DNA of 64,000 nt from Paenibacillus naphthalenovorans (GTDB lineage: Bacteria; Bacillota; Bacilli; Paenibacillales; NBRC-103111): NCBI RefSeq assembly GCF_900099895.1, contig NZ_FNDY01000010.1:62001-126000 (forward strand), read 5' to 3'. A program made the position numbers and the translations under genes. The notes below the pieces were generated by a model, which worked only from the letters and a program-made list of their open reading frames with translations, was not told the DNA's origin and did no database searches. Positions 1 through 8,773 of the stretch are shown here, piece after piece. Position 1 is the first letter of the stretch. Each line of letters opens with the position of its first letter.

Positions 1-321
1 AATATATTCCCCTACCGTCAAGCTTGCTCCCAAATGAAGTCTGCCTTCCAGCATATGCGTGAACTTGGACATACTGATGTCCGTTTCCTTCATCAGCTCA
101 ATGCTGCGCAAAGCAAACGGCAGCAGCGTGCGTCCCGCCTCCGTCAACTCGACCCGCTTGGTCGAACGGATGAACAGCTTCGTTCCAAAATAATCTTCGA
201 GCGACTGCACCTGCATCGTAACAGCCGGTTGAGTCATATGAAGCGCCTGCGCGGCATGAGAAAAACTGCCCTTCTCCGCAACCGTATAAAAAATATGAAG
301 CTGGTGAAAATTTAGCGCCAT
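1..321 (-). CDS. LysR-family transcriptional regulator, N-terminal part (cut by window edge)
   Basis: The first 107 codons of a LysR-type regulator lie here; the rest is beyond base 1. It starts at ATG 321 after a GGAGG ribosome site. The opening residues (MALNFHQLHIFYTVAEKGSF) and the following AAQALHMTQPAVTMQVQSLE helix-turn-helix, then LF.RS..RVELTEAG, are the classic LysR DNA-binding signature (about residues 1-60). The effector domain is not visible, so the regulated pathway cannot be told. It is transcribed leftwards; the gene on its right (ylbG) has the same orientation but ends in a terminator, so this is probably its own unit. Family call is secure, function open. Confidence 0.93.
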   Translation of the reverse strand, partial: MALNFHQLHIFYTVAEKGSFSHAAQALHMTQPAVTMQVQSLEDYFGTKLFIRSTKRVELTEAGRTLLPFALRSIELMKETDISMSKFTHMLEGRLHLGASLTVGEYI

Positions 322-497
322 TATATCGAATCCTCCGCCTACTTGGTACCCATCATATGAGAAGCTTATAATCGAAGATCAAAAGAACGTCTGACGAGTC
401 TTAAAAAACATCTTGGGCAATCAGAAAGGTGAACCTCCAGTTCAAATCGATCCTTCAGCCTATTATAACAAAAAACAAAAGGGCTGTTTGGAAAAAA

Positions 498-536
498 CAA
501 AAAAATACGCCGGGCAGAGCTCCGCTCCGGGCGTAT
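498..536 (-). terminator. Rho-independent terminator after ylbG
   Basis: An imperfect hairpin (atacgcc...ggcgtat arms, 505-536) is preceded on the + strand by an A-rich run, which reads as a U tract on the minus strand. It sits 30-70 bases after the ylbG stop. Apart from this hairpin the 322-567 interval shows nothing I can name. Confidence 0.7.
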
Positions 537-567
537 GATATAACATATGCAGACGCAAGTTCCGCCG

Positions 568-834
568 TTATAACGTGTAGAATCTTGTTTTATCAGGAAT
601 ATTATTATTATACTCGGTTTTGATTTCATTGCGGTACGACCGCTCGACTTTTTTGACGAAGGGCAGCTTTTGCAGCTGCTTTACCGTTTCGTCCAAACGG
701 CTGGAATATACGTACATGGCGGCATAATGCAGCTTTTTGGAGAGGTAATGCACATTGCCGTATTTCTCCAAATGTTTGCTAGCCGCTTTTAAATCGCTAA
801 ACCAAACGATGATTCCGCTGCGCTCAGGAAACAT
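568..834 (-). CDS. ylbG: YlbG family protein (DUF2129 / UPF0298)
   Basis: An 88-residue protein matching the small cytosolic YlbG family of Bacillales: the stretch GIIVWFSDLKAASKHLEKYG, then YLSKKLHYAAMYV, LPFVKKVERSYR and a C-terminal IPDKTRFY correspond to conserved blocks of B. subtilis YlbG. The biochemical role of the family is unknown. ATG 834 follows an AGAAGG site at good distance. In Bacillus ylbG normally lies directly after ylbF; here the two are in the same orientation but an asparaginase gene on the other strand has come between them. A terminator follows. Confidence 0.9.
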   Translation of the reverse strand: MFPERSGIIVWFSDLKAASKHLEKYGNVHYLSKKLHYAAMYVYSSRLDETVKQLQKLPFVKKVERSYRNEIKTEYNNNIPDKTRFYTL

Positions 835-910
835 AGCTCATAACCTTCTTTCTTAAACCCATACTGGTGGTACGGATCTTTAATCTAATGATGAAAGGAT
901 GAAAGCAATA

Positions 911-1930
911 ATGCAATCCTTTGACCAAGACAACCTCTGTGAGGTAACCCGCGGCAATCTGACGGAAAGCATGCATCGCGGTCATATTGCCGTGGTGGAC
1001 AACAAAGGCAAGCTGATCGCTTGCGCCGGCAACCCCCGGCATTACGGATATATGCGTTCAACCGCCAAGCTGCTTCAGGCCATTCCGCTGCTGGAAGCCC
1101 GGGGCGACGAACAATTCGGGCTGACCGAAGCCGAAACGGCTTTGTGCTGCTCTTCCCACGGCGGGGAACCGGAGCACACCGCGGCGGTGCAATCGATTCT
1201 GCATAAGCTCGGACTAACTGAAAGCGCTCTAGCATGCGGCCGGCAGGAACCGCTATATAAGCCCTCGGCCGACGAGCTGAAACAAAAGGCGCTGCAGCCG
1301 TCGCAGCTCCACAACACTTGCTCCGGCAAGCATGCCGGCATGCTGGTCCTGGCAAAGGCAATGAATGTATCTATAAAACAGTATACCCGTTTGGAGCATC
1401 CTGTCCAACAAAAAATGCTGCACATCATCTCATTCATGTGCGGCGTATCAACAGAGAATATCGGTGTCGGCACCGATGGCTGCGGCGTGCCCGTATTTGC
1501 AGTGCCGCTGTCTGCACTCGCCTATGCATACGCCCGTCTGGGCGCCCCTGACGAGCTTGCAGCCCAGCGCGCCGCGGCGTGCCGTAAGATCATCCATGTC
1601 ATCGGCCGACATCCTTACTATGTAGCAGGCACCAACCGGTTCGACACCCGGCTTGCCGAAGTAACGCAAGGCCGCGTCATCGGCAAAATGGGTGCCGAAG
1701 GGGTGTATGCCCTGGCTGTCCCGGATCGCGGGATCGGTCTGGCTGTCAAGATTGAGGACGGCGCCGAACGCGCCCTCTATCCGACAGCAGCCGAGGCTTT
1801 AATGCAGCTTGGAGCCCTGACCCGGGAGGAAGCCGGACGGCTTGCCGAATTTCATTACCCCAAGGTCATGAACCGGCGAGGCGAGACCGTAGGCTCTATC
1901 CGTCCGTCATTTCAGCTTCGGCAGCCTTAA
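911..1930 (+). CDS. L-asparaginase II family protein (PF06089 type)
   Basis: A 339-residue protein of the thermolabile asparaginase II family, the type first known from Rhizobium etli and unrelated to the EcA-type enzymes. Family signatures are the early HRGHIAVVD, STAKLLQAIPLLE, CCSSHGGE, NTCSGKHAGML, DGCGVPVFAVPL and the C-terminal AVKIEDGAERA. It should hydrolyse L-asparagine to aspartate and ammonia in the cytoplasm. Three in-frame or near ATGs lie close together; the one at 911 is preferred because AAAGGA (894-899) is too close to the ATG at 899, although 899 remains possible. The gene is alone on the + strand and separates ylbF from ylbG, suggesting an insertion into an ancestral operon. 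Confidence 0.88.
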   Translation: MQSFDQDNLCEVTRGNLTESMHRGHIAVVDNKGKLIACAGNPRHYGYMRSTAKLLQAIPLLEARGDEQFGLTEAETALCCSSHGGEPEHTAAVQSILHKLGLTESALACGRQEPLYKPSADELKQKALQPSQLHNTCSGKHAGMLVLAKAMNVSIKQYTRLEHPVQQKMLHIISFMCGVSTENIGVGTDGCGVPVFAVPLSALAYAYARLGAPDELAAQRAAACRKIIHVIGRHPYYVAGTNRFDTRLAEVTQGRVIGKMGAEGVYALAVPDRGIGLAVKIEDGAERALYPTAAEALMQLGALTREEAGRLAEFHYPKVMNRRGETVGSIRPSFQLRQP

Positions 1931-1969
1931 GATGGCATTAACGACCGTCATAAGGCTTCTTCCGCCGCC

Positions 1970-2416
1970 TTAACCGCACTTGCCGCTGCAGCTGCCGCCT
2001 GAAGAGCAGCCGCCGCTTGCGGCCAGCGGGTCATTGGAAGGAACCTTGATCGTGTCGGAAACGGAGTGCGCTACCAACTGCGATATTTCGTAAAGCAGTT
2101 GATCCAGCCGGTTCTCCGCTTCCTTAAAACGGCGTACCGGCTCCAAAGCATCCAGCTGAGCTTGAACCTTCTTGACTTGCTCCAGCGCTTCATGATAGTT
2201 CGGATGGTAATGCCCGAAACGTTCGCATTCGGCGAATCGCTCTTTTTGTTTGGCAAATTCCTTGGTCAGCCTGCCGACTTCCTCGTCCTCCTCTACACGC
2301 CGCTTCCAATATAAATAATCCGCAGTTTCCGCGGAAAGCTTGATCATGTCAGCCAATTCATAGGCTCCGAGAAGGATTGCAGACATATCGATCGTCTGGG
2401 ATTCCATGACTGCCAT
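1970..2416 (-). CDS. ylbF: YlbF / RicF-like regulator with C-terminal cysteine cluster
   Basis: A 148-residue helical protein of the YlbF/YmcA family. In B. subtilis YlbF (RicF) joins YmcA and YaaT in the Y-complex, which carries iron-sulfur clusters and promotes RNase Y processing, sporulation, competence and biofilm formation. Here the core AETADYLYWKRRVEEDEEVG and RFGHYHPNYHEALEQVKKVQ match the family, and the tail has three cysteines in CSSGGSCSGKCG, the cluster-ligand region. ATG 2416 is chosen because the GGCGG site lies 8 bases upstream; a GTG at 2425 is the alternative. It likely once formed an operon with ylbG. Confidence 0.9.
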   Translation of the reverse strand: MAVMESQTIDMSAILLGAYELADMIKLSAETADYLYWKRRVEEDEEVGRLTKEFAKQKERFAECERFGHYHPNYHEALEQVKKVQAQLDALEPVRRFKEAENRLDQLLYEISQLVAHSVSDTIKVPSNDPLAASGGCSSGGSCSGKCG

Positions 2417-2495
2417 ATGCAGCACCGCCTTTCTATAGGTTGGACCATGGTGGCCTACCTATTTATCATATCATATCCGGCAGCGGTGTGCCGAT

Positions 2496-4529
2496 CTAAT
2501 ATTTATCATTGATTCCTGGCAAAATCAGCTTCATTTCGTCCCATTCGCCGGCATGCCAACGAACCTCCAATGCTTGAGGGAGCCTGTCCTTCCGCTGTTC
2601 TACCCCCGTCATCCACCAGGTTCCCCGGGTATCCTGTACTTTTCGCGGAGCGACCCGGTAATCGGTGCCGTTCATTCGGACTTGCAGCAGCGTCTTCATC
2701 TCGATCGCCTTTTCCACGATTTCTTTTCGGGTAGAAACGTGATAGGTCCGATAATCCTTCAGCCACATCGGGGGAATGTCCTTTAAGTCGGGATACAAAT
2801 CGGCCGGCTCGGGCAGCTGCGACTCCAGCTGCAAATAATGAGCTGAATTTCTGGAGTAAATCAGCCCCCTATCCATCGACAGCTGGAACTCGGCATCTGC
2901 TTCGTCTTCCTGCAGATTTACATCCGCCAGCTTCGGGTAAGACCTTCCGCGGCCGGAACCGTTCTTACCGTTGAGCAAAAGCGGCATCCCCGGCATATAC
3001 CCCGCTTTTTCCAGCACTGCCGCAAGAGGCTGCAGGTCGTCCAAAGCAATAATATAATCCTTGGTTCCGACGGCTTCTTGAATATAGGGCGCCGCACCAG
3101 GCAGCTTAGCTACGGTTAACGCCGTCTCTTCATCATCACAGCGGAGCAACAGCGAGTTAACGAAAGTCAACTTGCCGAAGGGCCTCGCCCATCCTTCTAT
3201 CGCCGGGAGGAGATGATCGGGAACTCCGTAAAGCGCATGAGCTTCCAGAAACTCCGCCATCTCTTCAGCCGTCCTTCCGTTCTCCAAAGCACGCCGAATA
3301 CTGGCTTTGGACAATTTATAAACGCTGACCTGATCGTGCGCAACCGGATCGGCTATACAGCACAATTCCCAGCAAACCTCATCCGTCACGTCCGGCGGCA
3401 CAATGATCTCGAAGTCCGGCTGCACCATAAACCGCCCAGGTTCCTCAGACTCCTGCGGAGTACGGCTTGCTTGAAATAGCCTAACACACCAACGATAATG
3501 TACCCTTCCGCCCAGAGCCTCCGTGCCTTTTTCAAGCCAGCCCATGGCAGCCAACGGGTCCAGCCACTTCTGCTGCAGCCGGCCAAGCCGCTCTTCCAGC
3601 CCTGATTCAGCCGGTACAGGCATCAGGCCTTGCCTTTCAAGCCCGGTCAAAAGCCCAAGCGGAGAAAACCAATGCCCGTGATCGCTCCTTTCAAGAAGTG
3701 AAACCGCATGCTGCAGCCAGGCTTCCGCCGGAAGGGTCAGCCGCTTCCATATGCTGTACAACACGAGATGTTGTTCGTTAACAGACCGGTTCAGCCAGGT
3801 TTTGAGCGCTTTGGATTGAAGCTTCAGCGTTTCTCCGTCCGGCACGATCAACTGAAGCCGCAAAAGCATATCGAGCATGATCGCTGCTTTCATCGGATAC
3901 GCATCAGCATACGCATATTTTATCGTCGTCCCCTGCAACAGCGTTTCGTTCAGAGGAATAAGCTCAAGCCATTTTTGCAGTTGTTTTTTGTGCAGGATTC
4001 CGTTTTGGGTCAGCTTCAGTTCCTGCTGCGCCGCGAAGACAAGCGCCTGAAAAAGCCCCCTGCGAATATCGGTCTTGACGGCTTCAATCGGTTCGATACC
4101 GGAAAGAGCAGTGCCATCCGGCGGAACAACGGCAAGCTCAGGAAACATAATTTGCTGCCACAGACCGAAGCTGTCTTCCGGAAGCAGGTAAACCAGTTCA
4201 CCCCACGTTTTTCGAAAAGCGAAAATAAAACCTTTGCGCAGCAGACCGGCCAAGCCCGCTTTCATCTCGGCTCCGGACAACAAGCCCCTCGCCGATTTCT
4301 CCAGCCGAGCCGCGTCAAAAAGCTCGGAGCCGATGTCCCGTACAATCCCTTCAAGCACCGTCCGTTCGTCCGGGCCCATCTGATTAAAGATCGTTTCCAG
4401 CACAACCGGATCGGCCCAAATGTCCTCCAGACCGTATCCTTGCCCAAGCCAGGGAGCGTATACCGTCTCTGCTTGTATCCGGCTTCGCAGCTCCCAGGGC
4501 ATTCGGGCGCAAATTTCCGAATAATTCAT
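2496..4529 (-). CDS. Helicase-associated (Helicase_C_3-type) partner of XPB
   Basis: A 677-residue protein translated from an ATG that overlaps the XPB stop codon (ATGA), so the two are translationally coupled. The C-terminal third (about residues 380-560), with FMVQPDFEIIVPPDV and KLSKASIRRALENG, matches the domain named helicase-associated or XPB/Ssl2-like N-terminal (PF13625), found in bacterial proteins encoded beside XPB and related to the damage-recognition region of XPB itself. No Walker motifs are present, so it is not a helicase on its own. A stable complex with the upstream helicase, perhaps in DNA repair, is inference from coupling and from the similar pairing in actinobacteria. 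Confidence 0.85.
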   Translation of the reverse strand: MNYSEICARMPWELRSRIQAETVYAPWLGQGYGLEDIWADPVVLETIFNQMGPDERTVLEGIVRDIGSELFDAARLEKSARGLLSGAEMKAGLAGLLRKGFIFAFRKTWGELVYLLPEDSFGLWQQIMFPELAVVPPDGTALSGIEPIEAVKTDIRRGLFQALVFAAQQELKLTQNGILHKKQLQKWLELIPLNETLLQGTTIKYAYADAYPMKAAIMLDMLLRLQLIVPDGETLKLQSKALKTWLNRSVNEQHLVLYSIWKRLTLPAEAWLQHAVSLLERSDHGHWFSPLGLLTGLERQGLMPVPAESGLEERLGRLQQKWLDPLAAMGWLEKGTEALGGRVHYRWCVRLFQASRTPQESEEPGRFMVQPDFEIIVPPDVTDEVCWELCCIADPVAHDQVSVYKLSKASIRRALENGRTAEEMAEFLEAHALYGVPDHLLPAIEGWARPFGKLTFVNSLLLRCDDEETALTVAKLPGAAPYIQEAVGTKDYIIALDDLQPLAAVLEKAGYMPGMPLLLNGKNGSGRGRSYPKLADVNLQEDEADAEFQLSMDRGLIYSRNSAHYLQLESQLPEPADLYPDLKDIPPMWLKDYRTYHVSTRKEIVEKAIEMKTLLQVRMNGTDYRVAPRKVQDTRGTWWMTGVEQRKDRLPQALEVRWHAGEWDEMKLILPGINDKY

Positions 4530-6220
4530 TTCAGGACCGCCTCCTCCTGCCTATCCGCCCGATCGATCACATAGTTGTAGCCCTGCTCGATGAGAAATAA
4601 CTGCCGGTTCATGGCAAACTCCTGCTCCTTCGTGTTCTCACTGACGAGCGTATAAAAGTAAGCTTTATTATCCCCTGATTTAGGCCGCAAAATGCGTCCG
4701 AGCCGCTGAGCCTCCTCTTGGCGGGAACCAAAGCTCCCCGATACCTGGATAGCTATGGAGGCGTCCGGCAAATCTACGGCAAAGTTGGCTACTTTGGAAA
4801 CGATCAGCACCTTCAGTTCGCCGTTCCGGAAAGCGTTATACAGCTTTTCCCGCTTGTCGTGAGCCACTTCTCCGCTGATCAAGGGAACCCCCGTTCGCCT
4901 GGTCAGTTCCTGAAGCTGCTCCAGATACTGGCCAATGATCAAGATTTGCTCGCCTTCATGCTTACGCAGCAATTCCTCTACCACTGCCTGCTTAGCCGAA
5001 TTGACGCTTGCGCATTTCATTTTCTGCCTTGCCTCCTCCGTACGATACACGTCCATTTCTGCCGGAGGCATGGGCACCCGCACCTCGATGCATTCCACCG
5101 AGGCGATCCACCCCTTCGTTTCAAGATCCTTCCAGGGCATCTCGTACCTTTTAGGACCGACCAGGGAAAAAACATCTTCTTCCCGGCCGTCTTCGCGGAT
5201 TAACGTAGCTGTCAAGCCCAAGCGGCGGGTCGCTTGAATATCCGCAGTCACCCGAAATACCGGCGCAGGCAGCAAGTGAACTTCATCATACACGATAAGT
5301 CCCCAGTCCCGTTTGTTAAACAAGTCCATATGGACAAAAAGATCATCCTTCGATTTGCGGTAGGTCAAAATTTGATACGTTGCGATGGTAATGGGTTTGA
5401 CCTCTTTATGCTGCCCGGTATATTCTCCCACCATCTCTTCAGTAACATCGGTTTTCTCCAAAATCTCCCTTTTCCATTGACGTACGGATGTACTGTTCGA
5501 AGTCAATATGAGGGTAGCGCAGTTTAGCCGTCCCATAGCGGCGATGCCGATGACAGTTTTCCCCGCCCCGCAAGGCAGTACCAAAACACCGCTTCCTCCC
5601 TGCGCGCTGCCCTCACGGTAGAATGACTCCACGGCAGATTGCTGATAATCCCGGAGTTCAAAGGTTCGCCCTCCGTTCATTTTCGTCCTGAGCCGGATTG
5701 GCAGCCGCTCTCCTTGGCTGTATCCCGCCAAATCCTCAACCGGAAAACCCATTTTGACCAGTTCCTGCTTGAGATGTCCCCGGTAAAGCGATGAAAAACG
5801 CAGGGTCCGCGAATCCAGCTGACAGAGGCCATAGGATTGAAGCGATTTATAGGAAACCATCTCTTTAATGACATCGACATCGTCGGATATTAAAAGCAGG
5901 TCTTCTCCAAGACGTTCCATTCGAACCAGGCCGTAACGCTGCACAAAACGGCGAATATCCTGCTTTACGGATGCAGGAATACCGAATTTGGACCACAGCT
6001 CCAAAAATGTTATGATTTCCTCCGCCGTCATTCCCGCTGCCGCCGCATTCCAAAGCGACAGCGAGGACATTCGATATGTATGCAGGTTTTCGGGAGATTT
6101 GACAAGATCGGCAAATCTTGCCAGGCCCTTTCGCACATCATCGAATGCGGGATGCCGGGATTCCAGCAAAATGCTGAAATCGCTCTGTACGACGAGCGGC
6201 CGATCTTTATGAAATTGCAT
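4526..6220 (-). CDS. XPB-type DNA repair helicase (SF2)
   Basis: A 564-residue superfamily 2 helicase of the XPB/RAD25 type. After an N-terminal damage-recognition-like domain (about 1-180) come Walker A CGAGKT (Lys 221), the DEVH box (312-315), TATLIRED containing the XPB-specific RED motif (342-344), and motif VI QRLGRILRPK near the C terminus. Eukaryotic XPB opens DNA in nucleotide excision repair and transcription initiation; bacterial versions are 3'-5' ATP-dependent helicases of less clear role. ATG 6220 follows GGAGGG. It leads a two-gene unit with the helicase-associated protein downstream. No nuclease (Bax1-like) is next to it. Confidence 0.93.
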   Translation of the reverse strand: MQFHKDRPLVVQSDFSILLESRHPAFDDVRKGLARFADLVKSPENLHTYRMSSLSLWNAAAAGMTAEEIITFLELWSKFGIPASVKQDIRRFVQRYGLVRMERLGEDLLLISDDVDVIKEMVSYKSLQSYGLCQLDSRTLRFSSLYRGHLKQELVKMGFPVEDLAGYSQGERLPIRLRTKMNGGRTFELRDYQQSAVESFYREGSAQGGSGVLVLPCGAGKTVIGIAAMGRLNCATLILTSNSTSVRQWKREILEKTDVTEEMVGEYTGQHKEVKPITIATYQILTYRKSKDDLFVHMDLFNKRDWGLIVYDEVHLLPAPVFRVTADIQATRRLGLTATLIREDGREEDVFSLVGPKRYEMPWKDLETKGWIASVECIEVRVPMPPAEMDVYRTEEARQKMKCASVNSAKQAVVEELLRKHEGEQILIIGQYLEQLQELTRRTGVPLISGEVAHDKREKLYNAFRNGELKVLIVSKVANFAVDLPDASIAIQVSGSFGSRQEEAQRLGRILRPKSGDNKAYFYTLVSENTKEQEFAMNRQLFLIEQGYNYVIDRADRQEEAVLK

Positions 6221-6337
6221 ACCGATCCCTCCAAACTTTTACAGATACTGTTATTATGTTGGATTGGCGGCGGATTTAAACATGTAAATTATAAGCGAAG
6301 AAAGACGCCCGAAAAGATATGGCGGAGGAAGGACGGC

Positions 6338-6380
6338 AAAAAACGGAGATGAAAAGCGGAGGCTTCCGCTTCATCTCCGT
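6338..6380 (-). terminator. Second hairpin terminator downstream of the CBS gene
   Basis: Arms acggagatgaaaagcgga (6343-6360) and tccgcttcatctccgt (6365-6380) pair with a two-base bulge, and an A run at 6338-6342 gives a U tract on the minus strand. With the hairpin at 6400-6434 it forms a tandem stop between the CBS gene and xpb. Confidence 0.6.
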
Positions 6381-6391
6381 ACACCTGTGTA

Positions 6392-6434
6392 AATAAAAAA
6401 TCGTTCTTCCGAAAAAAAAGTTCGGAAGAACGAT
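6392..6434 (-). terminator. Rho-independent terminator after the CBS-domain gene
   Basis: Perfect 14-base arms atcgttcttccgaa (6400-6413) and ttcggaagaacgat (6421-6434) with an A-rich run before them, so the minus-strand RNA ends in U residues just after the CBS gene stop at 6441. Confidence 0.85.
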
Positions 6435-6440
6435 AAGAGC

Positions 6441-6878
6441 TTAATGCAAGGCGTGCTGGTTCTGTTCGGAAATTTGGCTCAACGCCTCGCCTGCTTCGTT
6501 CTCATAAATGCTGCGGACTGCGAGGTCGCCGATGGATACGATCCCGACCAGGTTCCCATTCTCGACAACAGGCAGACGGCGAATCTGTTCATCAGCCATG
6601 ATTTTTGCCGCTTCATCCACTGTCGTTTCCGGAGTTACGGATACGACTTTGTCGCTCATCACTTCTTTAATAGCGGCAGATCCTTCCCTTTTCTCAGCCA
6701 AACCGCGAATAACGATGTCCCGGTCGGTCAGAACGCCGATTAGCTTCTTGCCGTCAACGACAGGAATAAAGCCCGTATCTTCCTGCTTCATCTTCACCGC
6801 AGCTTCATACACGTTATCCTGTAACGTGACTGTAGCGCAGTCTGTAGTCATGATCTCGCGAAGTGTTCTCGAACTCAA
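6441..6878 (-). CDS. Tandem CBS-domain protein
   Basis: A 145-residue protein made of two CBS domains (about residues 8-62 and 72-127), which form a Bateman module that usually binds adenine nucleotides such as AMP, ATP or NAD. Marker stretches are GFIPVVDGKKLIGVLTDRDI and RRLPVVENGNLVGIVSIGDL. The start is taken as TTG 6878 because AGGAGGG lies 8 bases upstream; the open frame continues to 6938 but without a ribosome site. Stand-alone CBS pairs of this size are common in Bacillales; the target is unknown. It is not AcuB, which has an additional ACT region. Confidence 0.9.
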   Translation of the reverse strand: MSSRTLREIMTTDCATVTLQDNVYEAAVKMKQEDTGFIPVVDGKKLIGVLTDRDIVIRGLAEKREGSAAIKEVMSDKVVSVTPETTVDEAAKIMADEQIRRLPVVENGNLVGIVSIGDLAVRSIYENEAGEALSQISEQNQHALH

Positions 6879-6997
6879 GGGAAATCCCTCCTGAAAGGAA
6901 CTGGCAGCCTGAAGCATCGCCCTGCCCGGCGTACCCAAGCTGCTGCAGAATTAGGTTTTCCCTTTCCCTTGCTTTCCATTCGCCCGATCACTGTCAC

Positions 6998-8176
6998 TTA
7001 CCGGGAATGTTCCGACATATAATCTTCGACCAGCGCTATGAACAGCTTTGCAGCATGGGTCATTGCCGTTTCGTCAATATCGAACCGGGGATGATGATGC
7101 GGGTATACGATGCCGCGGTCCGGATTTCCCGCTCCGACAAACATGAAGCATCCCGGCACCTGCTGCAAATAATAGGCATAGTCCTCCCCCGCCATGATCA
7201 GCGGCGAAGTCTTCGCCCCCGCCTCGCCCAAAGCCGCCTTGGCCGCCCGATAAAACCGCTGCTCTTCCTCCGCGTGATTCACGACAGGCGGATATCCCAG
7301 CTTGTAGTCTATCGTATAATCGGCTCCCTGCATAAGACAGGTTTGTCGGACGATATTTTCCAGACGGGCCTTCACATCCATTCGTAAAGAAGCGTTGAAT
7401 GTACGCACCGTTCCCTTCAATACGGCTGTTTCTGCAATGACGTTAAAATTGGTTCCGCTGTGGATCGAGCCGACGGAAACGACGCATGGCTCAGTGGGAT
7501 CCGTACTGCGGCTGACAATCGATTGTAAATTGACTACCAGCTGAGAAGCCACAAAAACGCTGTCCACCGTTTCGTGGGGCAGACCGCCGTGCCCGCCTTT
7601 GCCTTTGATTTCAATGGTGAACTCATCGGCTGCCGCCATGATGGGACCCGCCTTGCAATACGCGGTCCCAACCTCAAACGGCGTCCACAAATGAATGCCA
7701 TAGATGACGTCCACCCCATCCAGCACACCATCCTTGATCATTCCGAGCGCCCCTCCCGGAGTCACTTCCTCCGCAGGCTGGAACACAAAGACAATATTTC
7801 CGCGCAGCAGCTCCCTGTGTCTGCTGAGCGTTTTAGCTACACCGAGCAAGGTGGCCGTATGAGCATCATGACCGCAGGCGTGCATGACACCGGGTACGCT
7901 TGAGGCATACTCGCAAGCTTTCTCGTCTTGTATGGGCAGAGCATCGATATCGGCCCTGAGCGCAACGGTCGGTCCGGCTTTTCCGCCCTGCAGTCTGGCT
8001 GTCACACCGTGTCCGCCAACCCCCGTCCGTACCTCAAGCCCCCATCCCCGAAGCAGTTTTGCAATGTAGGCAGCGGTTTCCGATTCTTGAAACGACAGCT
8101 CCGGATGCCGGTGCAAATACCTGCGCCAAGCGATCATCTCGGGAACTATCGTATCCAGTGTATCTTTTATCATCAT
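6998..8176 (-). CDS. M20 family amidohydrolase / metallopeptidase
   Basis: A 392-residue M20D-type zinc hydrolase similar to N-acyl-amino-acid amidohydrolases and hippurate hydrolases. Visible metal and catalytic motifs are MHACGHDAHTA (metal Cys and His), FVFQPAEE (Glu pair) and AGEDYAYYL near the C terminus, with the dimerisation insert (GKGGHGGLPHE) in the middle. It should cleave acyl or amide groups from amino acids or short peptides in the cytoplasm; the exact substrate cannot be read from the sequence. ATG 8176 directly follows GGAGGGGG, so the longer open frame to 8272 is not used. No partner genes are adjacent. Confidence 0.88.
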   Translation of the reverse strand: MMIKDTLDTIVPEMIAWRRYLHRHPELSFQESETAAYIAKLLRGWGLEVRTGVGGHGVTARLQGGKAGPTVALRADIDALPIQDEKACEYASSVPGVMHACGHDAHTATLLGVAKTLSRHRELLRGNIVFVFQPAEEVTPGGALGMIKDGVLDGVDVIYGIHLWTPFEVGTAYCKAGPIMAAADEFTIEIKGKGGHGGLPHETVDSVFVASQLVVNLQSIVSRSTDPTEPCVVSVGSIHSGTNFNVIAETAVLKGTVRTFNASLRMDVKARLENIVRQTCLMQGADYTIDYKLGYPPVVNHAEEEQRFYRAAKAALGEAGAKTSPLIMAGEDYAYYLQQVPGCFMFVGAGNPDRGIVYPHHHPRFDIDETAMTHAAKLFIALVEDYMSEHSR

Positions 8177-8332
8177 AGTACCCCCTCCGCTCTTTGCAGC
8201 GTCATCATATAATGGCGATCCTTTCATTGGCATATTAATCTTAATTTTATCAAATCTAAAGAGCGGTTTCATCCATGTGTCACAAGAAATTCAAACTTTA
8301 CAGCACCGCTTTTGGAGCCATATGCATTAGGC

Positions 8333-8361
8333 TTGCACAAGTAAGGGAAACATACTATCAT
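8333..8361 (+). promoter_or_regulatory. Sigma-A type promoter for the YugN-like gene and ftsW
   Basis: TTGCAC (8333-8338) and TATCAT (8356-8361) are 17 bases apart and lie about 45 bases before the GTG start at 8409. Confidence 0.5.
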
Positions 8362-8408
8362 GAATAAAGGATAATTAGCTGAGTTGTACATATTTAGGAG
8401 GGCTTGCA

Positions 8409-8756
8409 GTGATTATTGAAAACAGTGGATTAAAAGGCTTAAAAAGTGATCTCGCCCATTTGGACGAGTCTATGGAGCAGCTCGGTTTCGTTCGCTGGCA
8501 GTGGGAATATAACCGGGCAACTTACGACCTGAAGCTTGAAGATAAAGCTACGCAAAGCGATTATTACCTGCGCATTAATACTCGGGCTGAATCCGGCAAG
8601 CTGGAATCCCCTTATGCCATTCTTTACATCGAAGAAGTCTATATCGGCAAAGCTACTTTCCCGCATGGCCTGGATTATCAAGCGCCTGTACCCGATGCCA
8701 TCATGAAAACGGTCAACGGTAAATTAGCGGAGTTGAAAGCAAAGCTGTCCCAATAA
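8409..8756 (+). CDS. YugN-like family protein
   Basis: A 115-residue protein of the YugN-like family (PF08868) of Bacillales, function unknown. It begins at GTG 8409 after AGGAGGG. The order FVRWQWEYNRATYDLK, DYYLRINTRAESGKLE and IEEVYIGKATFPHGLDY matches the family. It has no membrane segment or signal. Only 17 bases separate it from ftsW, so the two are probably cotranscribed, but nothing in the sequence shows that it acts in cell-wall synthesis. Confidence 0.82.
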   Translation: MIIENSGLKGLKSDLAHLDESMEQLGFVRWQWEYNRATYDLKLEDKATQSDYYLRINTRAESGKLESPYAILYIEEVYIGKATFPHGLDYQAPVPDAIMKTVNGKLAELKAKLSQ

Positions 8757-8773
8757 TCGGGGAATAAAAGCTT

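Noticed and set aside
3708..4574. A 288-codon open frame opposite the XPB partner gene
   Set aside because: Antisense shadow of a codon-biased gene, without ribosome site or recognisable domain.
6441..6878. The CBS-domain protein as the missing AcuB
   Set aside because: It has only the two CBS domains (145 residues), lacks the ACT-like region and is 16 kb from acuA.
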